A DNA stretch of 64,000 bases from Nostoc sp. FACHB-892 (GCF_014698795.1 NZ_JACJTR010000026.1:37145-101144), one strand, 5' to 3'. Shown: positions 18,183 through 27,603, numbered from the stretch's first letter. Program-made: numbers and translations. The notes: generated by a model not told the origin, from the letters alone.

Positions 18183-19385
18183 ATGTCAGTAGAAAAAACT
18201 CAGATTCAGCCAATTTATAATATTCCTTCAATGAGGAATTATCGATGGTCAACTCATCTTGATTTATTAAGAGGTTTAGCTGCTTTATTGGTTTTTTTGG
18301 GTCATATGAGAGTTTTATTATTTATAGAGTATTCAGAAATTAGTAATCCTAGTTTTTTGATAAAAAGATTAAATTCATTAACAGTATTAGGTCATCAATC
18401 TGTGATGATTTTTTTTGTGCTAAGTGGATTTTTTATTTCAGCTAGCGTAATAAGAAGAATTCAGCAAAAGCAATGGTCTTGGGTTAATTATTTAGTAGAT
18501 CGTTTAACGCGCTTATATGTAGTATTGATTCCTGCTTTATTACTGTCTTCTTTTTGGGATTTTCTAGGTATAAAAATATTTGGTACTGGACAAGATAGCT
18601 TTTATGGAGAAAAGTTTCATAACGGTCATTTAGCAACTTATAAAATTTTGGAAAATTTTACATTTCAAAATGCTTTAGGAACTATAGCTTTTTTGCAAAC
18701 AATTTTTGTAGATTTATTTGGTTCAAATAAGGCAGTTTGGACTTTAGCTTATGAATTTTGGTACTATATGCTTTTTCCTTCAATCATCCTATTTTTTTGT
18801 GTTAAATCCTTAAAAGCGCGTATTTTCTACGCTTGTTTAACTTCAGGCATATTATTAATGGTTGGTTCAGGCATTAGAATGTATTTTTTGGTTTGGCTGA
18901 TGGGAGCATTAGTTAGTATATGTCATCCTTCTAAATATCTTAAGAAAAACAATATTCTAAATTCACTTACTATTTTGTCTATACTAATCCTGTACATTGC
19001 CTTAACAAGTGAACGTTTTATACCTAGCCGGGAGATAGCAGATTTTTTAATAGGAACTTCTACTGCTGTTATGATATATCTCCTAGTTAATAGTCGTAGT
19101 CAAATAAAGCAAGAAGGAGCATACGAAAAATTTTCTAAAGCTTTAGCAGGATGTTCATACACTCTTTATCTCGTCCATATGCCGATACTGAGTTTTATCA
19201 GAGCATGTGTAATTGGCGATCGCCCTTGGCAACCAGATATTTTACACTTATTTTTTGCAATTATCATAGTTGTATTTGTATTTTTATATGCGGCTGTCAT
19301 CGCACATTTTACTGAAGCAAAAACAGACAAGTTTAGAAATCTAATCATGTCTTGGATAAAAAATAGACATTTAAATCAAGCTTAA
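18183..19385 (+). CDS. acyltransferase 3 family (OafA/YrhL-like) membrane protein
   Basis: 400 residues, about ten hydrophobic segments. It opens with the family signature HLDLLRGLAALLVFLGHMR, whose R and H are the conserved catalytic-region residues, followed by MIFFVLSGFFISAS. Members transfer acyl groups to sugars of exopolysaccharides, lipopolysaccharide or glycolipids at the inner membrane. The substrate is unknown and no sugar-pathway genes lie next to it. The gene and its flanks are markedly more AT-rich than neighbouring genes and use A/T-ending codons heavily, consistent with later acquisition. Preceded by over 500 bases without a gene. Confidence 0.92.
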   Translation: MSVEKTQIQPIYNIPSMRNYRWSTHLDLLRGLAALLVFLGHMRVLLFIEYSEISNPSFLIKRLNSLTVLGHQSVMIFFVLSGFFISASVIRRIQQKQWSWVNYLVDRLTRLYVVLIPALLLSSFWDFLGIKIFGTGQDSFYGEKFHNGHLATYKILENFTFQNALGTIAFLQTIFVDLFGSNKAVWTLAYEFWYYMLFPSIILFFCVKSLKARIFYACLTSGILLMVGSGIRMYFLVWLMGALVSICHPSKYLKKNNILNSLTILSILILYIALTSERFIPSREIADFLIGTSTAVMIYLLVNSRSQIKQEGAYEKFSKALAGCSYTLYLVHMPILSFIRACVIGDRPWQPDILHLFFAIIIVVFVFLYAAVIAHFTEAKTDKFRNLIMSWIKNRHLNQA

Positions 19386-19734
19386 CTGTAATTACTCCCA
19401 ATTATTTAGGACTAGCCGTTTCAAGGTAGGTAAAAATTTTGGTCAATAAATTCCTCTTGAAGCTCTTTACTCTGTGTTCTCTGTGCCTTTGCGGTTAAAT
19501 AAATTACTTTTAAACCTTACTAGGCGCAGAGAGCATCTAAAAGCACCCGTAATCATCGCAACCGAAGCACCAGAGATAATAGGACAACAGGCAATTTCTG
19601 GGATTACTTTGTAGTAACGTGAATCAATCAGGTCTTGAAGCTGACCACCAATCGCTGTAATGTTTAGAATGTTTATATACCAAAAACTTTAAGGTAAAAA
19701 TCATCCGCAGGAGTAATTAGTAGGAGTCAGAAGA
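19386..19734. repeat. spacer with a dispersed repeat and possible gene debris
   Basis: CTCTGTGTTCTCTGTGCCTTTGCGGTT-like sequence at 19470-19496 is an inverted copy of the motif inside the 11162-11254 element. From 19500 to 19670 the minus strand is open for about 60 codons without a start; no family could be named. Confidence 0.5.
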
Positions 19735-20355
19735 TTGATAGACGCAATGGACTTTTTTCAGCTTAGTGCTGGTAAGTGGCGATCGCAACGTGCAACTCAT
19801 CACCTAGCCTTTAAGCGCTCAGAAGTAGGAGAATCGGATATACAGGTAGAAACTCTAGATGCCAATCATCCAGAAATCATTGAACTGTGCCAGTATCACC
19901 AGATTGACCCCAGCCTTTCGGTAGGTGGATCGAGGGTGCGTTGGCTAGGAACGATGTCTTGGGACAGAGAGGGTGAGGAGAACCATCAAGGGAAAACCAT
20001 ATTTGCGATCGTGCCTGATGCCGATAACCCCAGGGGTGGTAAATTACTGCGTGAAAGAGGCTACGCTGAAATTATGCCTGTAGTCGGTCTTTTTCACATG
20101 GATGATGAAGATGGGCTAGTGTTGACAACCGAATACGAAACAATGAGTTCCATTGAGAGATTCTGGTTCGCCAGCCCAAATATGCGACTGCGAACCAGTA
20201 CAGTAAAACGGTTTGGTGGCTTCAGCACGGCATCGTTTTGTACAGAAACCCGTATTGAAACTTCTGTTGAGGTTTCCAATACAGAAAATGTAACAGAAAG
20301 ACAAAGGCCGGATGTTCTGGAAAAAAGCCAGTTTTATTCAGTTTTGGGTTGGTGA
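19735..20355 (+). CDS. cpcS: CpcS/CpeS-type phycobiliprotein bilin lyase
   Basis: 206 residues from a TTG at 19735, favoured because AGGAG lies 8 bases upstream; an ATG four codons later (19747) is the alternative. The N-terminus has the family signature MDFFQLSAGKWRSQRATHHL, and further on come RERGYAEIMPVVG, TEYETMSSIERFWFA and the lipocalin-like end TVKRFGGFSTASFC. These lyases attach phycocyanobilin (or phycoerythrobilin) to a beta-subunit or allophycocyanin cysteine during phycobilisome assembly, in the cytoplasm. The sequence looks like the CpcS2-type branch, but the target cannot be told. The next gene begins at the very next base, so the two are translationally coupled. Confidence 0.9.
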   Translation: MIDAMDFFQLSAGKWRSQRATHHLAFKRSEVGESDIQVETLDANHPEIIELCQYHQIDPSLSVGGSRVRWLGTMSWDREGEENHQGKTIFAIVPDADNPRGGKLLRERGYAEIMPVVGLFHMDDEDGLVLTTEYETMSSIERFWFASPNMRLRTSTVKRFGGFSTASFCTETRIETSVEVSNTENVTERQRPDVLEKSQFYSVLGW

Positions 20356-20898
20356 ATGATTCTTAAGCAGACCGATGCTTTTACTCGTGGCCGAGATTAT
20401 CTGCATTGGGTACAGGGGTTTGCCCTAGAACCGGGTATGGTGGATGTGTTCGATAACCTGCGCGATCGCATCCCCATTTGTACTTGGATTGGCGATAATA
20501 TTAACACCGTTAACGCTCAGATCAACGCCTATCTACAGCTTTGTCATGAGTGCTTTCATCCCCAAGAGCGTCGCCACATCCAAATTTTTGCAGTCCCCAT
20601 AGCTCAATCCTTCGGCATCGACGGGCTGTGTAATATTCTCATAAACCCAATTACCATTCTGGTAGATGTTGGTCGTGTTGCACCTAAAGACTGGTTTGGT
20701 ATAGTCATTCATGAATACGCCCATGCCCATCTAGGAGACTTCGGTCACAATCAGCAGTTTGCTAACATCCTATCTCATCTATGTTTAGGGCTGGGATTAG
20801 AACCACCCTATTGGGAGGCAGGGATGGAAGTAACTTTGCGTAGCTGGCCTTACTGTAAGTCAACCATAGATCCTTTGGAATTTTGGTTAGGTCATTGA
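20356..20898 (+). CDS. putative zinc-metalloprotease-like protein with HEXXH motif
   Basis: 180 residues, starting at the base after the lyase stop (TGAATG junction). I do not recognise a named family. The central sequence DWFGIVIHEYAHAHLGDFGH contains HEYAH, an HEXXH zinc site, followed by further His residues (HAHLG, GHNQQF) as possible third ligands. Family-level function is unknown: it could be a peptidase or a metal-binding protein. There is no signal peptide or membrane segment, so it is likely cytoplasmic. The tight coupling to a bilin lyase gene suggests, but does not show, a link to phycobilisome assembly or turnover. Confidence 0.8.
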   Translation: MILKQTDAFTRGRDYLHWVQGFALEPGMVDVFDNLRDRIPICTWIGDNINTVNAQINAYLQLCHECFHPQERRHIQIFAVPIAQSFGIDGLCNILINPITILVDVGRVAPKDWFGIVIHEYAHAHLGDFGHNQQFANILSHLCLGLGLEPPYWEAGMEVTLRSWPYCKSTIDPLEFWLGH

Positions 20899-21368
20899 AG
20901 GAGGCAAGAGGCAGGAGGTAAGAGACTTCCAAAGAAAAAAATATCCCATCGCTTTTAAAGCGGGGGAGCAGGGGGCAGGGCAAGTCGTTGTGATTCCAAA
21001 AATTGGATAATTTATTATTTGGAGTTACCTAAGGACAATAACCAATACCCAATGCCCAATTCCTCATTAATTTCTTTTGCTATATGTTAATAATTATTGC
21101 TTTATTTCAAAAAGGTGAAACTGAATCTCCTAATCTGAAATATGTGAATAAAATTTTCTAGGTAGTTATTTAGCCTAAAAGCCCCAATGCCTTTATTGAT
21201 TTAGCTATGGCTTGAATCCAACAGGCTAATGGTTATTTTTCGGAATAGTTAAATTCCCCTTAGTTAAGTTTCGTGAAATTTTATCAGAATCTGAAGTTCT
21301 GATACAACTACTCCCTTAATATGTGATCTAAAGTTGTTAACTTTAATTAAGAATATGGAGGCTTTAGA
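20899..21368. other. intergenic region upstream of cpcG
   Basis: 470 bases. The first part (20899-20985) is a G-rich low-complexity tract related to the one at 12873-12976. The rest is AT-rich and should hold the cpcG promoter; no gene was seen. Confidence 0.5.
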
Positions 21369-22136
21369 GTGGCAATTCCTCTGTTAACATACGACCCTTC
21401 AAGTCAAAACCAGCGTGTAGCTGCATACGAAGTACCGGGTGATGAACAGCCTAGGATTTTTACTACAGACAATTTGCTTTCTCCGTCAGATTTAGATGTT
21501 CTGATTGAAGCAGCATATCGTCAAATTTTCTTTCATGCCTTTGCTGCCGATCGCGAAACATTTTTAGAGTCCCAACTCCGTAATGGACAGATTACAGTGC
21601 GGGACTTTATACGTGGGTTGCTGCTTTCTAATACCTTTAAGAAAAGCTTTTACGACCTCAACAATAATTATCGCTTTGTTGAGCAAGTAATCCAGCGCGT
21701 TCTAGGACGCGACCCATACAGTGAGCGGGAAAAAATTGCCTGGTCAATTGTAGTTGCTACCAAAGGTATTAGAGGCTTTGTTGATGAAGTCCTCAACACT
21801 GAAGAGTATCTGAGCAATTTTGGAGACTCCACAGTGCCTTATCAGCGCCGTCGCATATTGCCATCCCGCGCTGAGGGTGAGTTGCCATTCAACATCAAAT
21901 CTCCGCGGTACGAAGCTTACCACCGCGCCAAACTGGGTTTCCCCCAAATCATTTGGCAGGTCGAAGTACGCAGATTCCTTCCACAAGAGCGAAAGCCCAA
22001 GGCAGGCGATCCAGCTCTATTTTTGTCTATGGCACAAAGTGTCAATGCAAAAGGCAATACGCCACAAAGGATCTCGTCATTCAACATCGATATCGAAAAG
22101 TCTGTACCTTATCGGCAACTAGCAGGAATTAAATAA
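21369..22136 (+). CDS. cpcG: phycobilisome rod-core linker protein CpcG
   Basis: 255 residues from GTG, with GGAGG a few bases upstream. The N-terminal sequence AIPLLTYDPSSQNQRVAAYE and the phycobilisome linker domain (about 18-150; RQIFFHAFAADRE, RDFIRGLLLSNTFKKSFYD, RVLGRDPYSEREK) identify CpcG, which joins phycocyanin rods to the allophycocyanin core on the thylakoid surface. The C-terminus is polar and lacks the hydrophobic helix of CpcL/CpcG2, so it is the core-attached type. It stands apart from any cpc operon in this window, though only two genes downstream of a bilin lyase. Confidence 0.96.
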   Translation: MAIPLLTYDPSSQNQRVAAYEVPGDEQPRIFTTDNLLSPSDLDVLIEAAYRQIFFHAFAADRETFLESQLRNGQITVRDFIRGLLLSNTFKKSFYDLNNNYRFVEQVIQRVLGRDPYSEREKIAWSIVVATKGIRGFVDEVLNTEEYLSNFGDSTVPYQRRRILPSRAEGELPFNIKSPRYEAYHRAKLGFPQIIWQVEVRRFLPQERKPKAGDPALFLSMAQSVNAKGNTPQRISSFNIDIEKSVPYRQLAGIK

Positions 22137-22353
22137 CAATTTTTGTTCGACGGCTGTCTAGTACATCCATTTGATCATTTTATAGCGTGCATAAGTCTTG
22201 GGTTACGTAGGAGTTTCATTTAGGTATAACTAGTGGAACAGACTCTATCCCATGTCTAATGCACGCTAGTTGTTAAGGGGGATTGGGCATGGGACATGGT
22301 TTTCGCAATACTTGATGTCTGCGAATGGTGTTGCTTTCAGATGTGGGATGAGC

Positions 22354-23370
22354 TTAAAGTGTAGTTCGTCTTTTTAACATCTCTAAAAGTTTTGTAAAGT
22401 GGCTAGGAGGGTTTGCTGTCACTTCAATCAACTCTCCAGATATGGGATGCAGTAATTTTAGTCGCCAAGCGTGTAGTGCTTGACCGGGCAAATTTACCCC
22501 CACTGAATGACCAGAACTATAAACTGGGTCGCCAACAATAGGATGACCCATTTTGGCGCTGTGGACGCGAATTTGATGGGTACGTCCAGTTTCGAGTTGG
22601 AAGTGGATTAACGTGAAGTTACCGAGGCGTTCTAGTACTTGCCAATGAGTGACGGCGACTCGTCCGCCTTGTTCAACAGGCATAATAGCCATTTTCTTAC
22701 GGTCTTGTGGATGGCGACCAATAGGCAAGTCAATTCTGCCACTTTCAACTTTTGGCGCACCGTAAACCACCCCCAAATATTCTCTGCGTGCGGTTTTAGC
22801 TTTGAGTTGTGCTTGTAGGTGATGATGGGCAACTTCTGTTTTAGCGATCGCGATCGCACCAGTTGTATCCTTATCCAATCGATGGACGATTCCCGGACGT
22901 TGGACTCCGCCAATTCCTGGTAAATTGGGGCAATGAGCCAATAAAGCATTTACCAAAGTGCCATCTGGATGACCGGGTGCAGGATGGACAACTAAACCTG
23001 CGGGTTTGTTTAGAATGAGTAGCTGCTCGTCTTCGTAGAGGATATCTAGGGGGATATCTTCTGCAAGGAGTTCTAAAGGTTGCGCTTCTGGTATTTCGAG
23101 AGTGATGCGATCGCCTAGCTTGACACTGATCTTCTTAGATGTACAAACTTTATCGTTAAGTTGGACGTTACCCTGTTCAATTAACTGTTGGATGCGGGAA
23201 CGGGATAAGTCTGGTAATTCTTGGGAAAGGTAACGGTCAAGGCGATCGTTGCCTTTAGTGTTAACGCAGTGTATCGTATCCTTGAAGGGAAGTAAGCTAG
23301 ACTCTGCATCCTCTAGTGGAGTTGACAAGCGATCGCTATTTTCTTGGGTTTGTAAATTAAATTCGGTCAC
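22354..23370 (-). CDS. RluA/RluD-family 23S rRNA pseudouridine synthase
   Basis: 338 residues. An S4 RNA-binding domain (about 40-100; RLDRYLSQELPDLSRSRIQQ) is followed by the pseudouridine synthase domain with the catalytic motif IVHRLDKDTTGAIAIAK near residues 162-178, whose Asp is the nucleophile, and the later GRTHQIRVH block. The N-terminal S4 domain fits RluD, which modifies helix 69 of 23S rRNA, rather than RluA; the exact target is inferred. A 35-residue N-terminal extension precedes S4. Cytoplasmic. Confidence 0.93.
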   Translation of the reverse strand: MTEFNLQTQENSDRLSTPLEDAESSLLPFKDTIHCVNTKGNDRLDRYLSQELPDLSRSRIQQLIEQGNVQLNDKVCTSKKISVKLGDRITLEIPEAQPLELLAEDIPLDILYEDEQLLILNKPAGLVVHPAPGHPDGTLVNALLAHCPNLPGIGGVQRPGIVHRLDKDTTGAIAIAKTEVAHHHLQAQLKAKTARREYLGVVYGAPKVESGRIDLPIGRHPQDRKKMAIMPVEQGGRVAVTHWQVLERLGNFTLIHFQLETGRTHQIRVHSAKMGHPIVGDPVYSSGHSVGVNLPGQALHAWRLKLLHPISGELIEVTANPPSHFTKLLEMLKRRTTL

Positions 23371-23488
23371 AATTGCTCTAAATTATTAATTCCCCGTTCT
23401 TTAAGTAAAGCGCGGAATGCTTGAAAAGGGGGGTTATGGATTGTGTCTACTCAGGTAAAACCTTGATGTATCCGCGAATTCTATTGCC

Positions 23489-24139
23489 TTAGCTGTCTTG
23501 CATTTGTTCTCTTACCGATTGTCGAAACGTTTTAAGTGTTGAACTCATTCCTGTGGTTCGCGCCATTTCCACAAATCGGGGAATGAGTTCTGTGATAAAA
23601 AAAGTGGGGAATGTGGGGCTGATGACAGATTTCACATATTGCTCACCTTGCAGCAAGCTAATTTCTAGGTTTTTGCTTTCATATCGCCAAATTTCAGGTA
23701 CTTTCAACGCCTGATATGCACTAATTTGGGTTTTAGAGGTGACATCGATTTCAATTGCCAAATCAGGAGGAGGGTCAACAATTAGGTTGATCCTATCTTT
23801 CCCAATCATTAGCTTATAGTTTTGAATATAAAAACAATCATCGGGTTCAATACCTGCACTTATATCTTTTCGCTTAAAGGTAGTTGAACCTAAAGACTCC
23901 CAATTGAGATCGAGTTCATCTAGCAAGGCTTTAACTAAATCTCCAATAATTACCTTAGATCGCTCATGTTCTGGTAATGGAGCCATAATTTCTAACGTTC
24001 CTTGGCTGTATGCTACTCGACTCCCGCGATGCTCCCCTAACTCGTTGAGAATTGCTTCAAATACTTGCCAAGTCACATCTTCCAAAATTATTCTTTGCCC
24101 TGGTGGAACTCGAATTTGTTTGAGTTGAAGAGTAACCAT
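23489..24139 (-). CDS. Uma2-family (DUF820) protein, predicted nuclease fold
   Basis: 216 residues. The family's PD-(D/E)XK-like core is visible: YSQGTLEIMAPLPEHERSK, the acidic IEPDDCFYIQN, then DPPPDLAIEIDVTSK with the E-x-D spacing, and YQALKVPEIWRYE. Uma2 proteins are extremely numerous in cyanobacteria. The fold predicts a metal-dependent nuclease, but a biological role is not established. A C-terminal extension of ~30 residues is present. The gene stands alone on the minus strand. A broken relative of the same family lies at 14545-14700. Confidence 0.9.
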   Translation of the reverse strand: MVTLQLKQIRVPPGQRIILEDVTWQVFEAILNELGEHRGSRVAYSQGTLEIMAPLPEHERSKVIIGDLVKALLDELDLNWESLGSTTFKRKDISAGIEPDDCFYIQNYKLMIGKDRINLIVDPPPDLAIEIDVTSKTQISAYQALKVPEIWRYESKNLEISLLQGEQYVKSVISPTFPTFFITELIPRFVEMARTTGMSSTLKTFRQSVREQMQDS

Positions 24140-24343
24140 AAGATGTTAGTTGTTAAATAATTCTATTTTTACTCAAAATTGACATCAGCGAAAAGGGAAT
24201 TGTCTCAAATTCGATGTAGCAAATGCCCTAGCAAAAAAGCGATCGCTTAAATTTTTTTCATCTCTCCTCCTCCGTTTCCTCTGTGCCTCTGCGGTTAATA
24301 ATTCTAAATTTATAACTTTTTGTGGCAACTCAAACAAAGCATC

Positions 24344-24499
24344 TTACTCAGCCTCAAAATCAATCACCTGATATACAACATTAATATTTAATTTCCCATA
24401 AAGGTGAATAAATAATTCCCCTATTTCAGCAGGTTCAAAGCGATTTAAGTAGGTTCGTCTGGATGAAATTCAAGACATACATTATTTGGTTGATGACTA
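24344..24499 (-). pseudogene. frameshifted C-terminal tail of the KGK-family gene
   Basis: Directly beyond the stop of the KGK gene, a +1 frame reads NSHQPNNVCLEFHPDEPT (around 24440-24499), which is the kind of sequence that normally follows the KGWQKGKL motif in this family. The original frame then resumes with about 35 open codons (NRFEPAEIGELFIHLYGK and so on) down to a stop at 24344-24346. Two compensating shifts explain this best. The remainder of 24140-24343 holds the dispersed CTCTGTGCCTCTGCGGTT repeat (24271-24297) and no gene. Confidence 0.5.
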
Positions 24500-24817
24500 T
24501 TAGGATATATACATTATCCTAATCTCTAATTTGCCTTTCTGCCAACCTTTACCATCAATTTTAAGAACCTGACAATCTTTGACAGCATTTAGTTTAATTT
24601 CACTAAAGGGTATGGACTCGCCTTCAGCAGAGATACTGCCAAACAAACTACCAACTGAATTATTGTTAATTCGAGTTTTATCTGTACAAATTTCCTGCCG
24701 CCATTTTTTTATAAATTGTCGTATAACTAACTCTCTAAATTTACTTACTTTATAAGTATCTTTTTCCAATAAAATGACATCATCTCCACAGTCTAGAGGA
24801 ATGAATTTATTTGTCAT
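24500..24817 (-). CDS. KGK-domain family protein, probably truncated
   Basis: 105 residues. It has the features of the small cyanobacterial KGK family: an N-terminal FIPLDCGDDVILLEKDTYKVSKF, an internal EIKLNAVKDCQVLKI, and the name-giving KGWQKGKLEIRI near the C-terminus. The function of the family is not known. Intact members usually continue for some tens of residues with an acidic FxPDEP-like tail. Here the stop comes shortly after KGKLEIRI, and the tail survives out of frame downstream, so the gene appears recently damaged. It may still be expressed as a shorter protein. Confidence 0.7.
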   Translation of the reverse strand: MTNKFIPLDCGDDVILLEKDTYKVSKFRELVIRQFIKKWRQEICTDKTRINNNSVGSLFGSISAEGESIPFSEIKLNAVKDCQVLKIDGKGWQKGKLEIRIMYIS

Positions 24818-25037
24818 ATCAATATTTATACTGACAATTCAAAGTTGACAGCCTATACCTAATACTAAATTATATTGTGGTTTTATTAACAGTATTTTAG
24901 TAGAAATACTGAATATAAACTATAAACAAATCTTAGCAAACATCAAGGGATCGCTTTACAATATTATTCTTTAATATCTCACCCTTAGATGCAAAGTTTT
25001 CCTTTGAGGTTTTACCCCTTCACGCTAGGTAATCATT

Positions 25038-26555
25038 TTATAAATTAACTGGAATACAAACATCTGGCGCACACAACCCAAGAAACTCTAGTGTTGTCAC
25101 CTCAAGAGTATTCAAACGCAAGCGACGGATGGCATGATTATTAGTATCAGCAATATATAGATATGAACCAATTGCACTCAATCCCGAAGGTTCAAAAAAC
25201 CGAGTGTTTTTACCCTGGCCATCTTGTAAACCACTAGTACCATCTCCTAAAACTGTTTGACAATTCCCTGTACTGGGATTTACTAATTTAATTTTGTGAT
25301 TGTAAGTATCTGCTACCCACAAAAAATTTTCAGCATATTCCACTCCTAAACAGTGCTGTAAACGAACATCTTCACCTAGTCCATCTACATCACCAAAACC
25401 AAATAAACTGCCGCTACCGCAAACAGTTCGCACTTGGTACGGTTCTACAATTCCAACACCGCGAATTGAGCTAACTTCACTGTCAGCAATATATAATTCA
25501 TTCCCATCGGTGCTAATACCGCTAGGTTGAGCAAAAGCAGATTCGGTAAGTGAACCATCAACGCAAGCTTCTGCACCAGTACCTGCATAAGTTTTGATGA
25601 TACTAGTTTCTAAATCCATTTCCCAAATTTGATGAGGCCCAGCCATTGCAATAAACAAGGTATTTCCCACTTTCACTAAATCCCAAGGGGAATTTAGCGC
25701 AGTTTCTAAACCAGTACCGCCATGAGGAAGGATATTGCGGCTTTGTTCACCTGTTCCTGCGATCGCTTCCACTACTTGACGTTTCAAATCAACTCGCCGC
25801 AGGGTATGATTTTCTGTATCAGCAACATAAAGAATTTCATTTTCGGCATCATAAGCCATTCCCTGTGGTGCAAAAAATTGCGCTTCGTTAAAAGCACCAT
25901 CAGTTAAGCCAGATTTTCCACTACCAATCAAGTGTAAAATTTCCCCATCAAAGCCACTCATAATCAAGCGATGATGTCCAGAGTCAGCGATGAATAAACC
26001 TGTTGGAGTAGCTAGAACTTTACCAGGAAAAGCTAGGGGTGTGATTAATGGTTGGCGCTGTTTTTCTAAAGTCAAGCTGATTTCTTGAAAATTAATTGTG
26101 CCTTTCTCTTGGTGTTGCTGAATTACCTTTTGAATTAACTCGTCCAAAGTGTCACGATTTCCTTCACCAGAAATCTGGCCAATTACGTAACCTTCTGGAT
26201 CAATAATTATTAACGTAGGCCAAGCACGCACAGCATACCCTTCCCAAATGCGAAAATCTCTGTCAACAACAACTGGATGTTCAATGTCGTAGCGCAGGAT
26301 AGCTTGACGAATGTTTTCTGTTTCTTTTTCGTTGTCAAATTTGGCAGAGTGAACGCCGATAACAGTAAGGCTATCTTTATATTTTTGTTCTAAATATTTC
26401 AGGTTTGGCAGAATATGCAGACAATTGATGCAACAGTATGTCCAAAAGTCTAAAATTACGACTCTACCCCTGGCTTGTTTTAGAGACAAGGGTTTTTCGG
26501 TGTTTAGCCAAGAGTAATTTTGTGGTAATTCTGGCGCTCTAACACGGGGAATCAT
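25038..26555 (-). CDS. thioredoxin-like and NHL-repeat protein (NHLRC2-like)
   Basis: 505 residues. Residues 1-150 are a TlpA/AhpC-like thioredoxin fold with VVILDFWTYCCINCLHILP (motif CCINC at 41-45), YVIGQISGEGNRDTL completing it. From about 190 to 495 come repeated NHL beta-propeller blades (LFIADSGHHRL, LYVADTENHTLRR, LYIADSEVSSI, LWVADTYNHKI, LYIADTNNHAIRRL). This is the bacterial counterpart of human NHLRC2. There is no signal peptide, so a cytoplasmic redox or scaffold role is likely; the partner is unknown. The gene is alone on the minus strand and diverges from the HAD phosphatase gene. Confidence 0.92.
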   Translation of the reverse strand: MIPRVRAPELPQNYSWLNTEKPLSLKQARGRVVILDFWTYCCINCLHILPNLKYLEQKYKDSLTVIGVHSAKFDNEKETENIRQAILRYDIEHPVVVDRDFRIWEGYAVRAWPTLIIIDPEGYVIGQISGEGNRDTLDELIQKVIQQHQEKGTINFQEISLTLEKQRQPLITPLAFPGKVLATPTGLFIADSGHHRLIMSGFDGEILHLIGSGKSGLTDGAFNEAQFFAPQGMAYDAENEILYVADTENHTLRRVDLKRQVVEAIAGTGEQSRNILPHGGTGLETALNSPWDLVKVGNTLFIAMAGPHQIWEMDLETSIIKTYAGTGAEACVDGSLTESAFAQPSGISTDGNELYIADSEVSSIRGVGIVEPYQVRTVCGSGSLFGFGDVDGLGEDVRLQHCLGVEYAENFLWVADTYNHKIKLVNPSTGNCQTVLGDGTSGLQDGQGKNTRFFEPSGLSAIGSYLYIADTNNHAIRRLRLNTLEVTTLEFLGLCAPDVCIPVNL

Positions 26556-26736
26556 AAAGTATCCTTTACTAAAGTTAGCTTATCACTTTAAATTAAGAGC
26601 AGTCTTTATGCATATTTTGCTGCTTTTTTACACAGTTTATACACAATAATTAAATATAAAAGGGAGACGACGGCTTAGATCGATTTATCATAATTTAAAG
26701 TATAATTTTCCTTTCAACCAGTGTCAGATCAAGTTT

Positions 26737-27603
26737 ATGAACACTGTTTATGTTTCAGATTTAGACGGTACATTGCTTGGAGATAATGCAATTCTTTCTG
26801 CTTTCAGCAAAAAAATTATTTGTGAACTCTTGCATCAAGGACTACAGTTTACTATAGCTAGTGCGCGTAGCGTTGTTTCTATGCAAGTCATCCTGAAAGA
26901 TTTGAATCTTCGTCTACCAGTTATCGAATTTAATGGTGCTTTTATTTCTGATTTGGATTTTGGTAGACATGAAATCATTAACTCTATTTCTCCTTTTGTA
27001 GTTGAAAGTATCTACCAAATTATCCTGGAGTTTGGCTGTGTTCCATTTGTATCTAGTTTTAATGGCACGGAAGATTGTGCCTACTATAAAGATGTAATCA
27101 ACGATGGTATGCGTTGGTATCTTAGCGATCGCCTAACAAGCAAAGACCGAAGATGGCGAACAATTGCGGATTTGAGGCATTCTTTTGGCGATCAAGTCGT
27201 TTGTCTAACAGTGATTAGTTATGCACGTCAACTGCTTGAACTTCAAAGCGCGATTATTGAAAGACATGGAACTAATGTAGAGACACACTTGATGGAAAAC
27301 CAATACTCTCCGGGTTGGTATTGGTTAACAATTCATGACCGAAAAGCTACGAAAGATCAAGCTATTCAGACTCTGGTAGAAAATTATGGATTAGAGGAAA
27401 GTGAAATTGTGGTCTTTGGCGATCAAATTAATGACATCAAAATGTTCAAAATTGCTAATCATGCCATTGCAGTTGCTAATGCAGATGCCGAACTCAAACG
27501 TTATGCAACATTAGAAATTGGCTCAAATATAGAAGACAGTGTTGTTAAATACATTCATCAGAATTGGTCGAAAAATATGCTTTTAAACCGGACTGTGACA
27601 TAG
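26737..27603 (+). CDS. HAD-IIB (Cof-type) phosphatase
   Basis: 288 residues. HAD motif I is SDLDGTLLG at residues 7-15 (nucleophile Asp8), motif II TIASARS, and the C-terminal motifs KATKDQAIQTLVENYGL and VVFGDQINDIKMF with the metal-binding Asp pair. The large C2B cap between them identifies the Cof/YbiV type. Such enzymes dephosphorylate sugar phosphates or other small metabolites; specificity is not readable. Cytoplasmic. The glutaminase gene begins 54 bases downstream on the same strand, so the two may share a transcript. Confidence 0.9.
   Translation: MNTVYVSDLDGTLLGDNAILSAFSKKIICELLHQGLQFTIASARSVVSMQVILKDLNLRLPVIEFNGAFISDLDFGRHEIINSISPFVVESIYQIILEFGCVPFVSSFNGTEDCAYYKDVINDGMRWYLSDRLTSKDRRWRTIADLRHSFGDQVVCLTVISYARQLLELQSAIIERHGTNVETHLMENQYSPGWYWLTIHDRKATKDQAIQTLVENYGLEESEIVVFGDQINDIKMFKIANHAIAVANADAELKRYATLEIGSNIEDSVVKYIHQNWSKNMLLNRTVT

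Noticed and set aside
19467..19680. Minus-strand open stretch reading GGQLQDLIDSRYYKVIPEIA
   Set aside because: No start codon and no family recognised; possibly a remnant but not supported. A profile search could decide.
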